From: Streptomyces cellulosae
GTDB lineage: Bacteria; Actinomycetota; Actinomycetes; Streptomycetales; Streptomycetaceae
DNA: 33,682 bases
Direction: 5' to 3'
Assembly: GCA_014655195.1 (NCBI GenBank)
Contig: BNBH01000050.1
Span: forward strand, 1-33,682
Made by a program: the position numbers and the translations under genes. Below the pieces are notes generated by a model. It was not told where the DNA came from. It saw only the letters and a list, made by a program, of their open reading frames with translations, and made no database searches. Positions 8,399-16,800 of this stretch are shown here, in pieces; position 1 is the stretch's first letter, and each line of letters starts with the position of its first letter.

Positions 8399-8520
8399 TT
8401 ATGAGGTGCCCTGCTGGTTGGGCCGGACGGAAGCGTGAGAACTCCCATCTTCCCAGCTCAGCAAGCACCTCTCTGCGTCAGCCCCTCCACGTCCCGATCA
8501 CGATCGGTGGATCCAGGCTG

Positions 8521-8568
8521 AAAAAAGGCGGCGGCCCGCCGTCCCGACTGAATCGGGACGGCGGGCCG
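8521..8568 (-). terminator. strong rho-independent terminator
   Basis: A perfect 16-bp GC-rich stem (8532-8547 with 8553-8568, loop ctgaa) is followed on the minus strand by ccgcc and a run of six Ts (8526-8521). It sits 35 bp after the SUKH gene stop and ends the orphan tip 1/immunity transcript. Confidence 0.85.
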
Positions 8569-8602
8569 GGTGGGGGACATGATCGCTCCCCCACCCTTCC
8601 AG

Positions 8603-9127
8603 CTATTCTTCCAACGGCTCGAACGAGGCTTCAGGCACCTGCCGGGCAATACCGAACGGAGCGAATTCCTCGTCCTTCAGGACTCGGTACAGGAACTCCG
8701 ATGTCGACATCTCCAGTTCGTGCCAAGGCTCGTCGGTAGCCCGACGTGCCACGACCTTCCACGATTCCGGCCTGTCCGACTGTACGAGCCAGTGGAACTC
8801 TGTCTCATCAGCCGTGTCCGCCCACTGAATCAGCCTGCCTTCAGGATGGACTCCGTAGGGCTCGTAGAGCCGGCGGGCGGTCGGCCTTCGATCGAAGATG
8901 CTGTGCAGCCTTCGCAGGTTGTCGACCACCGCAGAGGACTCGCCTCCGGCGGAAGCCAGCACGGTGACGTATCCGGAGAACTCTCCACGGCCGAAGGTGG
9001 CGCACAACTCCTTGAAGTCGCCCGGCAGCTCGACACCCAGAGCTTCCTCCACAACAGTCCAGGAAATCTGGATGTCGCGCGGCTGCCACCCCGTAGCGCC
9101 GACAATTCTTTCGACCCAAGGGGTCAT
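8603..9127 (-). CDS. SUKH-family immunity protein for the endonuclease tip
   Basis: The 174-residue protein begins MTPWVERIVGATGW and has the SUKH N-terminal signature VVEEALGVELPGDFKELCAT (about residues 25-44), followed by FGRGEFSGYVTVL. A later QWADTADETEFHWLVQ strand pair (about 101-116) and a C-terminal EFLYRVLKDEEFAPF helix complete the fold. It starts 14 bp after the stop of the endonuclease toxin tip, the normal position of a cognate immunity gene, and has a GAGAAGAGGG ribosome site. Family knowledge: SUKH proteins often bind nuclease toxins. It is intact although its toxin gene has been interrupted, so it may still protect against incoming toxin. Confidence 0.85.
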   Translation of the reverse strand: MTPWVERIVGATGWQPRDIQISWTVVEEALGVELPGDFKELCATFGRGEFSGYVTVLASAGGESSAVVDNLRRLHSIFDRRPTARRLYEPYGVHPEGRLIQWADTADETEFHWLVQSDRPESWKVVARRATDEPWHELEMSTSEFLYRVLKDEEFAPFGIARQVPEASFEPLEE

Positions 9128-9141
9128 TTTCCCTCTTCTCG

Positions 9142-10723
9142 CTATGGCTGATTGATCAAGGGGTAGTTCAGTCTATACCCCTTGTTGCCGACAGCAGTCA
9201 AGGTGAGAGTTGTCGGCACATTTCCACCGCTTCCGTAGTCCGGGATTACACTGTACAGAATTGTCTCATTCCCTTGGATGCGCTCGGCAATCTCGGTCTC
9301 GATGTCCCGCATTTCCGGCGTATTGACGCGGGCATACAGGGGGACTAGATTCCTGCGGTCCTCACCGTCACCTCCCAGTTGACGGGCCAGGAGATGCCCC
9401 CTGTGCATACCGGACTTTATGCCCTTCGGGTTGTCTCCCCAGTCCTCGACGGGCCAGGGCGCCTTGGAGCCCCAGATCGCGGTGGCGTCATTGTCGGGGA
9501 AGGCAGCCTCTCCGTTGTCCTTCGAGTAGTTGAAGTCTCCCTTGTTGAGGCAGGCGTGCATGCCCGTGGCACGCCCCTGGTCGTCCAGAGGCTGATAGAA
9601 GACCCAGGTCTGCCCACCGTTGAGACAACTCGGAGGGAGGTCGCCGGAACCGATGCCCGGATCCGTCTCCACCTCTCCATCAGGGGTGAGGAAACGGCCC
9701 TTGTCGTAGTCCTTCGCCTGGTACCAGCGGGACTCGGTCTCTCCGAAGATCTCGCCGACCACCGTGTCAACGGCGTCACCGACGGGATCGAAGTCGAACA
9801 ACAGGCCCGATACGGAGCTGACCAGGCCCACCGGGTTCCTCTTGCCGGCGAACTTCAGGACGTCCTTCGCGATGTCCGTGATGGAGAAGTGGCCATCGAA
9901 TTCGACGAAACTGGTGGGGTTGCCCCCGGTGAAGGCGTACCGGTTTCCGGTGTACGGGTCCACACCGAGGTTCATGTCGGCCAGGGCGCCGTTGTACATG
10001 TCCCGGGTGGTGAAGCGGTTGAGCCCCGGGTTGTAGTCGCGGAAGCCCATGTCATAGGTGCCGGACTGGGCGTCCCAGCGCTTGGCGTTGTAGCGGTAGG
10101 GGTTGTACGTCTCCTTCGTGGGATCGTTGGCGTCCGGCTTGTCGATGCCCGTGAATTCGGACTCGTCCTCGGAGCCGTAGGCGGTGTAGCCGTACGTGGC
10201 CTTGGTGTTGCCGCTGCTGTCCGTGAGGGTCTCGACATCGGTGTGGCTGTTGTAGCCGTAGTAGCCGTCTTCGGTCGTGCCGTCGGTGTTGTGCTTGATC
10301 TGCGACAGGCGTTCGCCCCACGGGCTGTACTGGTAGGACTTGGTGAGTTTGCCGGCGACCTTCTCGTCGAGGACCTCGCCGGACAGGCCGAGGTACTCGA
10401 AGTCGGTGGTCTTGCCGTCCGCGGTCTTGGACGCGGTGCGGTCCAGCGGGTCGAAGGTGTACGTCGTCGACTTCATCGCGCCGGCGTCGTCCGTCTTCTG
10501 GGACTCCACGACGTGGTCGAAACCGTCGTACACGCTCCGCTCGATGACCTTGCCGCCGGAGGTTACCGACTCCTGGCGCCCGAAGGGGTCGTAGTTGTAG
10601 TTGGCCGTGACCCCGTCGGCGGTGGCAGACAGCAGCCTGTTGCGGTCGTAGGCGTAGGTGTGGGAGGCGACCAGCGTGGTGCCGTCGGCCTTCTTCTCGA
10701 CCGTCGACTTCAGCGCGCCGTCG
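9142..10723 (-). pseudogene. orphan RHS tip 1: RHS core plus DNA/RNA endonuclease toxin (3' part)
   Basis: Reading from 10723, the frame continues the RHS shell (LKSTVEKKADGTTLVASHTY), the core and the DGH border at about 9890. A 250-residue tip follows. Near its C terminus it carries GMHRGHLLARQLGGDGEDRR and NLVPLYARVNTPEMRDIE, matching the DNA/RNA non-specific endonuclease (Endonuclease_NS_2) RGH catalytic motif and its NLVP/N partner strand. It should be a non-specific nuclease acting in the target cell cytoplasm. There is no N-terminal export region. The shell lacks 74 codons present in the intact RHS gene (the deletion joins YAYD to RNRLL in frame). An IS256-family element splits this part from its upstream part at 12131-12625. 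Confidence 0.85.
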
Positions 10724-12130
10724 GAGTAATTGTCAAGACTTGTGGGTGAGTTGAGTTTCAGGCGGCTTCGAGGTCCTCGACGAGGTGGCCGTTTTCGAAG
10801 CGGGCGCCGGAGCGGACGAGGGCGACGAGGTGGGGTGCGGTGACCGCCCGCCAGCGGGCCTGGGCGGCCTCGGCGAGCTTGAACACCATCGCCAGGGCGG
10901 CGGCCGGGCTGCCCGCTCCTCGGGTGACCTTCGTCCGCAGCCTGATCGTGGAGAACGTGGACTCGATGGGGTTCGTGGTCCGCAGATGGATCCAGTGCTC
11001 GGCGGGGAAGTCGTAGAACGCCAGGAGCTCGTCCAGGTCGTCGGTGATCTTCTTCACGGCCTTGGGCCACTTCGCCCCGTAGGTCTTCTCGAACGCGCGG
11101 GCCGCCTTCTCGGCGTGGGTGCGGTCCTCGGCGTTGTAGATCTCCTGCAGGCCTTCTTCGCTCCGGGCTGCGTGGACTTCGGTAGCGTGTTCATGACATT
11201 ACGGGTCTTGTGGACCCAGCACCTTTGGTGCCTGGCCTGCGGGAACACCTCCGCCAGGGCCCGCCACAGGCCCATGGCACCGTCGCCCACGACGAGGGCC
11301 GGATCGCGCATGCCACGCCGCCGGCAGTCCCGCAGCAGGTCGGCCCACGACTCCGTCGACTCCCGCAGCCCCTCGGCCAGCGCGATCAGCTCCTTGGTGC
11401 CGTCCAGACGCACGCCCATCAGGACCAGGACGCAGGAGTGGGCCTGGCCGAGGCGGACCTTGGGGTGGACGCCGTCGGCCCACACGTAGACGTAGTCGGT
11501 GCCGGACAGGTCCCGGTTCTGGAAGGCCGTGTGGTCGTCCTGCCACTGCTTCGTGAGCCGGTTCACGGTGGCCGCCGACAGGCCGGCCGCGGAGCCGAGG
11601 AACTGCTCAAGGGCGGGCACGAAGTCACCGCTGGACAGCCCGTGCAGGTAGAGCAGCGGCAGGACCTCGCTGATCTTCGGGGACTTGCGGCACCAGGGCG
11701 GAAGGATTTTCGAGGAGAACCGCTGCCGTTCACCGGTCGCCTCGTCGACGCGGCGGTCGTTCACTCGCGGGGCGCGGACCTCGACCGGGCCGGCCGCTGT
11801 CGTCACGGTGCGGGGACGGTGGTGACCGTTACGCACCACCAGACGGTGGCCGCGTTCGTCCCGCTCGGCAGCCAACTCGGCTATGTACTGGTCGACTTCC
11901 GCTTCCAGAGCGGCGGCGAGCATCCGGCGGGCGCCTTCCCGCACGATCTCGTCGATCAGCGAACCGGTAGCGGTGGAGCCGTCTTCGTTGACTACGCTGA
12001 GCACGGGCGTGCCTTCCCGACCCGCGCTGCGAACGCGGGCCTGACTTGGTGACCGATACAGGATCATTCGGGAAGGTACGCCCTTCGCGTGCCGTCCCGA
12101 AGACCGATCCACAAGTCATGAGCATTGCTC
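10724..12130 (-). mobile_element. IS256-family insertion sequence (about 1407 bp)
   Basis: Imperfect terminal inverted repeats begin GAG(T/C)AAT and share GACTTGTGG at bases 14-22. The 9-bp target duplication is as expected for IS256. One transposase gene fills the element, but it carries a frameshift. Removing the element and one target copy restores the RHS frame exactly (LDGA followed by LKST). Confidence 0.85.
10758..12004 (-). pseudogene. IS256-family transposase, single-base frameshift
   Basis: From a GTG at 12004 (VLSVVNEDGSTATGSLID) the frame has the N-terminal EAEVDQYIAE region, the first catalytic Asp in YVYVWADGVHPKVR and the second in LVVGDGAMGLWRAL, and the CWVHKTRNVMNTLPK segment. 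It then loses frame near 11150, where one C is missing in gcctgcagg. The rest, in another frame to 10758, reads from ALQEIYNAEDRTH-type text to FYDFPAEHWIHLRTTNPIE. This includes the catalytic Glu in NPIESTFSTIR. All DDE residues exist, but not in one frame. A sequencing error is possible. Confidence 0.8.
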
Positions 12131-12625
12131 GCGCCGTCGAGGTAGTAGGCGTAGTCGACGGTGTTGTCGTTGGCCTTGGTCTCCTTCAGCTTCTGGCCGC
12201 GGTCGGTGTATGTGTACGACGTCACCTTCGGGTCGGTGTCCGTCGCCGTCTTACCGACCGACACCGTCTTGACCAGTTCGCGCAGGTCGTAGGTGTACGC
12301 GGAGTGCTGGGTCGGGTGGGTGACCGTCTCGGGCTGGCCGTTGGCGTCGTAGGTGTACGACGTCGCCTTCTTCTCCGTACCGGACAGCGACTCCGTGACC
12401 TTCTGTACCTGGTTGAGGCCCGTGTAGGCGACGGTGTAGGCGTCGATCCGCGCCCCGGAGGAGGTGTCGTCGATCGACGTCAGGTTGCCGTTGACGTCGT
12501 AGGCGTAGGTGAAGGTCTTCTTCTCGTTGTCGGTGTCCGCGGAGTTGTCACGGACCAGCTTGACCGCGTCGGCCACTACGGTGCCGGTGCTGTTCTGCTC
12601 CAGATTCAGCTCGGTGTCCTCGCCC
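12131..12625 (-). pseudogene. orphan RHS tip 1, upstream part of the shell
   Basis: This 495-bp piece reads GEDTELNLEQNSTGTVVADA through YD repeats to NTVDYAYYLDGA. It is almost identical to 15702-16196 of the intact RHS gene; I count about seven mismatches by eye. Homology stops abruptly at 12625 (cgccc), before any start codon or signal peptide. Beyond it lies a 26-bp sequence shared with 1966-1991. It is the left part of the fragment whose right part is 9142-10723. Confidence 0.85.
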
Positions 12626-12707
12626 GTGGACCCTGCGACGCAAGGAAGGTGCAAGGCTCAGCCTCGTGGAATCCGTCACCGTTTGTTCGGTGCATCATCT
12701 GCAAAAG

Positions 12708-12887
12708 TCAGCGGTCAGCCTGAACCTTTTCCTCCGCCGTCCCGAGGCCGGCCTCGTACCGCGCGGCGACCACCCACATTGCGGGAACGCGGCCCCCTTG
12801 CGCGGCGACCAGGTACCACTTGAAGGCGTCTTCCTCTTCGTCCCGCGCATTATGGGGCGTCCCTGAGGCATGCTCGCTGTTGGCTGA
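12708..12887 (-). pseudogene. Sel1-repeat protein remnant
   Basis: A 59-codon stop-to-stop frame without a usable start contains DEEEDAFKWYLVAAQGGRVP followed by AMWVVAARYEAGLGTAEEKV. This matches the Sel1-like repeat pattern AxxWYxxAAxxG-xxAxxxLGxxYxxGxG. It is one repeat plus flanks of a once longer protein. Sel1 proteins occur among immunity and accessory genes of polymorphic toxin loci, so this is probably the scrap of another immunity gene (inference). Confidence 0.6.
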
Positions 12888-12919
12888 TCAGTACGGTCGG
12901 AAACTTCGAGGACGCAGCA

Positions 12920-12952
12920 GGCGGGCTCGCCGATGGATTCGACGGGCCCGCC
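12920..12952. terminator. hairpin downstream of the truncated SUKH copy
   Basis: A 7-bp stem (ggcgggc/gcccgcc) surrounds a 19-base loop. There is no clear T-run. It may end the large RHS gene/immunity transcript on the minus strand. Confidence 0.3.
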
Positions 12953-12968
12953 GGGACTGGCTATTCAC

Positions 12969-13407
12969 TCACCAGGAGACAGACACCTGTCATGTTCCGT
13001 GTGGTGTGCAGGCGTCATTCATGGGTCAGGTCAGGGTCCGAACATTCCGGCGTACGGATCCGGCTCGCCCGTCCAGGGGTCCAGTCCGGCTTCCCACATG
13101 CGTTCTTCCTCGTCCCGGTTGAGGAAAACCGCTGACTCCCGTCCCCAGAGTGAGAGATCGCCGAGAGGGCACTCGTCGAAGCCACCCCGCAGGACGCGCA
13201 CGAGGAATTGCACCATCCCGCAGTCGTAACGACGCCACAGACCGTCGTCCCGGTTGTACACCAGGACGGGCCACCTGCCCGGCTCCTCGTCCGAGGCATC
13301 CCAGCAGAGAAGGTCGGCGCTCGCGTCCCCACCCCAGGCGATCAGCTCAGGGCGGGCCTCCGCGAGCTCGGGTGCCTTTCGCACCCACGACCAAGCCTCC
13401 CGGGCCA
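12969..13407. repeat. direct repeat copy 2 (truncated SUKH gene plus flank)
   Basis: This partner of 2122-2557 lies in the same orientation. The duplicated homology ends at gggcca (13407), mid-gene, where the sequence changes to the unrelated 3' end of the deaminase immunity gene. Confidence 0.85.
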
Positions 13408-13408
13408 C
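13031..13408 (-). pseudogene. 5'-truncated duplicate of the SUKH immunity gene
   Basis: The frame encodes the last 125 residues (REAWSWVRKAPELAEARPE onward) of the protein at 2181-2795, differing at only a few positions (for example EDP to EEP, GDG to DDG, NRH to NRD). The first 79 residues, including the defining N-terminal SUKH helix, are replaced by the junction with the upstream gene. A GTG at 13408, seven bases after the upstream stop, could be used by coupling, but the product would lack half the fold. It is best read as a gene scrap left by cassette exchange. Confidence 0.8.
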
Positions 13409-13414
13409 CTGAGG

Positions 13415-13792
13415 TCATCGATGTTCTTGGCGGATCACTCGGATTCCAAACGGGCGCATATCGTCCGCAACTTCGATGAGGAATCCGCTCAGTTGCAGGG
13501 AGTCCGCGAGCGTCTTCTGCATGTCAGACGAGTGCTGGGCAACCCGTGCAAGAAACGGAGACTGCAACTCTTGTGACCGGATTAGTTCTTTTACTTTCGA
13601 GGAGATCAAGTTTGGGAGTTTCCATGCAATGTAAACTCCTCCGGCTTCATCGTCGCCTGCATCAATCTCCACGGAAAATCCACCACAATCCCCAGATGCC
13701 GGGGAAAAGCCGTGGGACTTCAGTGTCATTGTGGTGAGTTCAGCCAATTCGCGGATGCCGCGAAGGGTTTCTTCGCTCATGTGGTCGACCAT
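13415..13792 (-). CDS. putative immunity protein for the deaminase tip
   Basis: The 125-residue protein (MVDHMSEETLRGIRELAELT) follows the large RHS gene on the same strand with a 96-bp gap. The ATG at 13792 has a good AAGGAG site seven bases upstream, which favours it over the in-frame ATG at 13780 and over the long frame from 13831. An N-terminal helix is followed by a strand-rich part (FSVEIDAGDDEAGGVYIAW), a long helix (KVKELIRSQELQSPFLARVA) and a C-terminal strand section (GFLIEVADDMRPFGIRVI). I recognise no family. It is visibly AT-richer than the backbone. Position and transfer-like composition make it the likely cognate antidote, with function inferred from context only. Confidence 0.7.
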   Translation of the reverse strand: MVDHMSEETLRGIRELAELTTMTLKSHGFSPASGDCGGFSVEIDAGDDEAGGVYIAWKLPNLISSKVKELIRSQELQSPFLARVAQHSSDMQKTLADSLQLSGFLIEVADDMRPFGIRVIRQEHR

Positions 13793-13823
13793 GTGAGATC
13801 TCCTTCTGTGCTGGAACCGGGGA

Positions 13824-13855
13824 CCCGGCAACGGGATTCTCCTCCTGTTGCCGGG
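13824..13855. promoter_or_regulatory. hairpin between the RHS toxin and its immunity gene
   Basis: A 9-bp perfect stem (cccggcaac/gttgccggg) has a 14-base loop containing, on the minus strand, an aggaggag sequence. It lies in the toxin-immunity gap. It could tune immunity-gene translation or partly terminate toxin read-through (inference). Confidence 0.4.
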
Positions 13856-13888
13856 CCCTAGGATGTCACGATCCGATCAGGGGGTCCG

Positions 13889-16800
13889 CTAGTACCCCTT
13901 TGCCCGCCTGATCATCTCGCTCAGCATCTCGTTCGACTGCTGATTCATCAAGAGTCCCAATTCCGTCGTCTTGGTGTGCCATGGGACAGACCAGGAGACC
14001 GGCGTCCCATTTTCCAGCGTCTTTGCCAACATGGGGTCACATTTGTCGGGGCAGGGCTGTCGTTCGCTGTATAGCGCTCTAATCTTACTCGGATCGATTT
14101 TCATGGCCGTGAGCTGGGCCAGGATGTCATCTTCCGAGTGATACTCTTTGCCGTTTACCTTGCCCTTGCTGAAACCGATCACCGGCGCATCAAGGCCCTC
14201 TACCCAGGCTGCGGCAACGTTCCGACCGTCACCGACTCCCGATTTCACACGTGCATTGAACGCCGCCCTGCTCAGATCGTCGCTGTTGTACGCGATCTCG
14301 CCACTGGATGCCGAGAATCCTCCGGAGGATCCGCTGTCGGCGCTACGGAGGTTCGCGATGTCATCGAAGAGGTTCTGAAGACCTGAGCCGAAGACGCCCG
14401 CCGATTCCATAGCGAGGGCCCCGCCCGCCGTGGCGGTGGCCGCGCCGAGTGCACATGAGGCGCCGAGCGTTGGAATGCCACCGACGACGCACTCACCCGC
14501 GCCGACGACCACAGCTGCGACGCCGAGTACAGTGCCTCCGGCCCCTGCCCCGGTCTCGAGAAGGTCCCAGCCGATGTCTTGCAGAGTGTCGGAATTCTCC
14601 GAGAACCAGTCACCCGTGGCGTCCAGCGTGTCGGAGCACCAGTCGCACCAGTCGTGTCCGTCGAGTTCGATACGGCTGATGGGGTTGCCGCCGGTGAAGG
14701 CGTACCGGTTACCGGTATAGGGATCGTTGCCCAGGCTCACGTCGGCGAGGGCGCCGTTGTACATGTCCCGGGTGGTGAAGCGGTTGAGGCCCGGGTTGTA
14801 GTCACGGAAGCCCATGTCGTAGGTGCCGGACTGGGCGTCCCAGCGCTTGGAGTTGTAGCGGTAGGGGTTGTAGTCCTCCTTGGTGGCGTCGGTGGTGTCG
14901 GGCTTGTCGATGCCGGTGAACTCGGACTCGTCGTTGGCGCCGTAGGCGGTGTAGCCGTAGGTGGCCTTCGTGTCGCCGTTGTCGTCCGTCAGGGTTTCGA
15001 CGTCGGAGTGGCTGTTGTAGCTGTAGTAGCCGTCCTCGGCCGTGCCGTCCGTGTTGTGCTTGACCTGCGACAGGCGTTTGCCCCAGGGGCTGTACTGGTA
15101 CGACTTGGTGAGCTCGCCGGCGACCTCTTCGTTCAGCACTTCGCCGGACAGGCCGAGGTAGGTGAAGTCGGTGGTCTTGCCGTCCGCTGTCTTCGAGGCG
15201 GTGCGGTCCAGGGGGTCGAAGGTGTACGTGGTGGACTTCATCGCGCCGGTGTCGTCCATCTTCTGGGACTCCACGACGTGGTCGAAGCCGTCGTACACGC
15301 TGCGGGAGATGACCTTGCCCTGCGATGTCACCGACTGCTGGCGGCCGAAGGGGTCGTAGTTGTAGTCGGCCGTGACGCCGGATGTCGTCGCGGTCAGCAG
15401 CCGGTTGCGGTCGTAGTGATATGTGGTGCTGGTGCCCTTGACCGTCTGACTGATGACGTTGGCGTTGTCGTCGTGGACGTAGGTTTCCGTGCCGGCGCCA
15501 TTGCCCGTCTTGACCGACTTGGTGAGCCGGTTGGCCGGGTCGTAGGAGTAGTCGGTCGTGGAGTCGAGGTACGCCGTGTGGTTGTCGGCGTTCATCTTCT
15601 TCGCGACGTCCTGTGCCTTGTTGCCGTTGGGGTCGTAGGCGTAGGTGTGGGAGGCGACCAGCGTGGTGCCGTCGGCCTTCTTCTCGACCGTCGACTTCAG
15701 CGCGCCGTCGAGGTAGTAGGCGAAGTCGACGGTGTTGTCGTTGGCCTTGGTCTCCTTCAGCTTCTGGCCGCGGTCCGTGTATGTGTACGACGTCACCTTC
15801 GGGTCGGTGTCCGTCGCCGTCTTACCGACCGACACCGTCTTGACCAGTTCGCGCAGGTCGTAGGTGTACGCGGAGTGCTGGGTCGGGTGGGTGACCGTCT
15901 CCGGCTGGCCGTTGGCGTCGTAGGTGTACGACGTCGCCTTCTTCTCCGTACCGGACAGCGACTCCGTGACCTTCTGTACCTGGTTGAGCCCCGTGTAGGC
16001 GACGGTGTAGGCGTCGATCCGCGCCCCGGAGGAGGTGTCGTCGATCGACGTCAGGTTGCCGTTGACGTCGTAGGCGTAGGTGAAGGTCTTCTTCTCGTTG
16101 TCGGTGTCCGCGGAGTTGTCACGGACCAGCTTGACCGCGTCGGCCACCACGGTGCCGGTGCTGTTCTGCTCCAGCTTCAACTCGGTGTCCTCGCCCTGCT
16201 TGAGGGCGTAGTCGCCGAGGCTGACCCAAGTACCGGGGCCGGCCGTCTGGTCCTTGGTGACCGCCGGTTCGGTGGTCGTGCCGTGGGTGAGCGTGTACTT
16301 GGCGGTTGTGGCCGCGCCGGTCACCTCCGGGTACTTCACGTACGCGGTGTACGTGCCGTCCTCGGGGATGTTCAGCGTCCACGTGAAGGCGTCCGTGCCC
16401 GTGCCGGCGGCGTGGGTGCGGTGATCGTAGCCCTGCTGGCCGTTGACGTCTCCCTCGGCCCACGTGCCCGTGGAAGTGGTGTGCTGGGTGTCGGAGTTGT
16501 CCACGAGGACCACCGACCTGCCCACCGGGACGCCGTCGTCGGAGCGGGATTTGAGCTTGCCGTCGGGGTAGTAGCCCCACGTCATCGTGCGGTTGGAGGA
16601 ACCGCCCGCCGACGTCAGCGTCCGGGCCGTCTGCTGGCCCAGGTCGTTGTAGTCGTAGGTGGTGGCGATGTCCCACGGATCCGTGGACGACCTCACCCAG
16701 CCGTTGTCGAAGTAGTCGTAGGCGGTGGTGTTGCGGACCGTCTGACCCTCGGAGGGCGGCAGCGAGGTCTCCGTCACCCGGCCGACCTTGTCGTACACGG

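Larger units (their letters stand above)
10715..12139. repeat. 9-bp target-site duplication flanking the IS256-family element
   Basis: gcgccgtcg occurs at 10715-10723 and 12131-12139, directly outside the element ends. The intact RHS gene has a single copy at the corresponding site (15702-15710). This proves insertion into a pre-existing RHS copy. Confidence 0.85.

Noticed and set aside
9142..11070. 642-codon frame as one protein with its own N terminus
   Set aside because: Its first 110 codons are out-of-frame transposase sequence; the RHS homology begins only at the IS border (10723).
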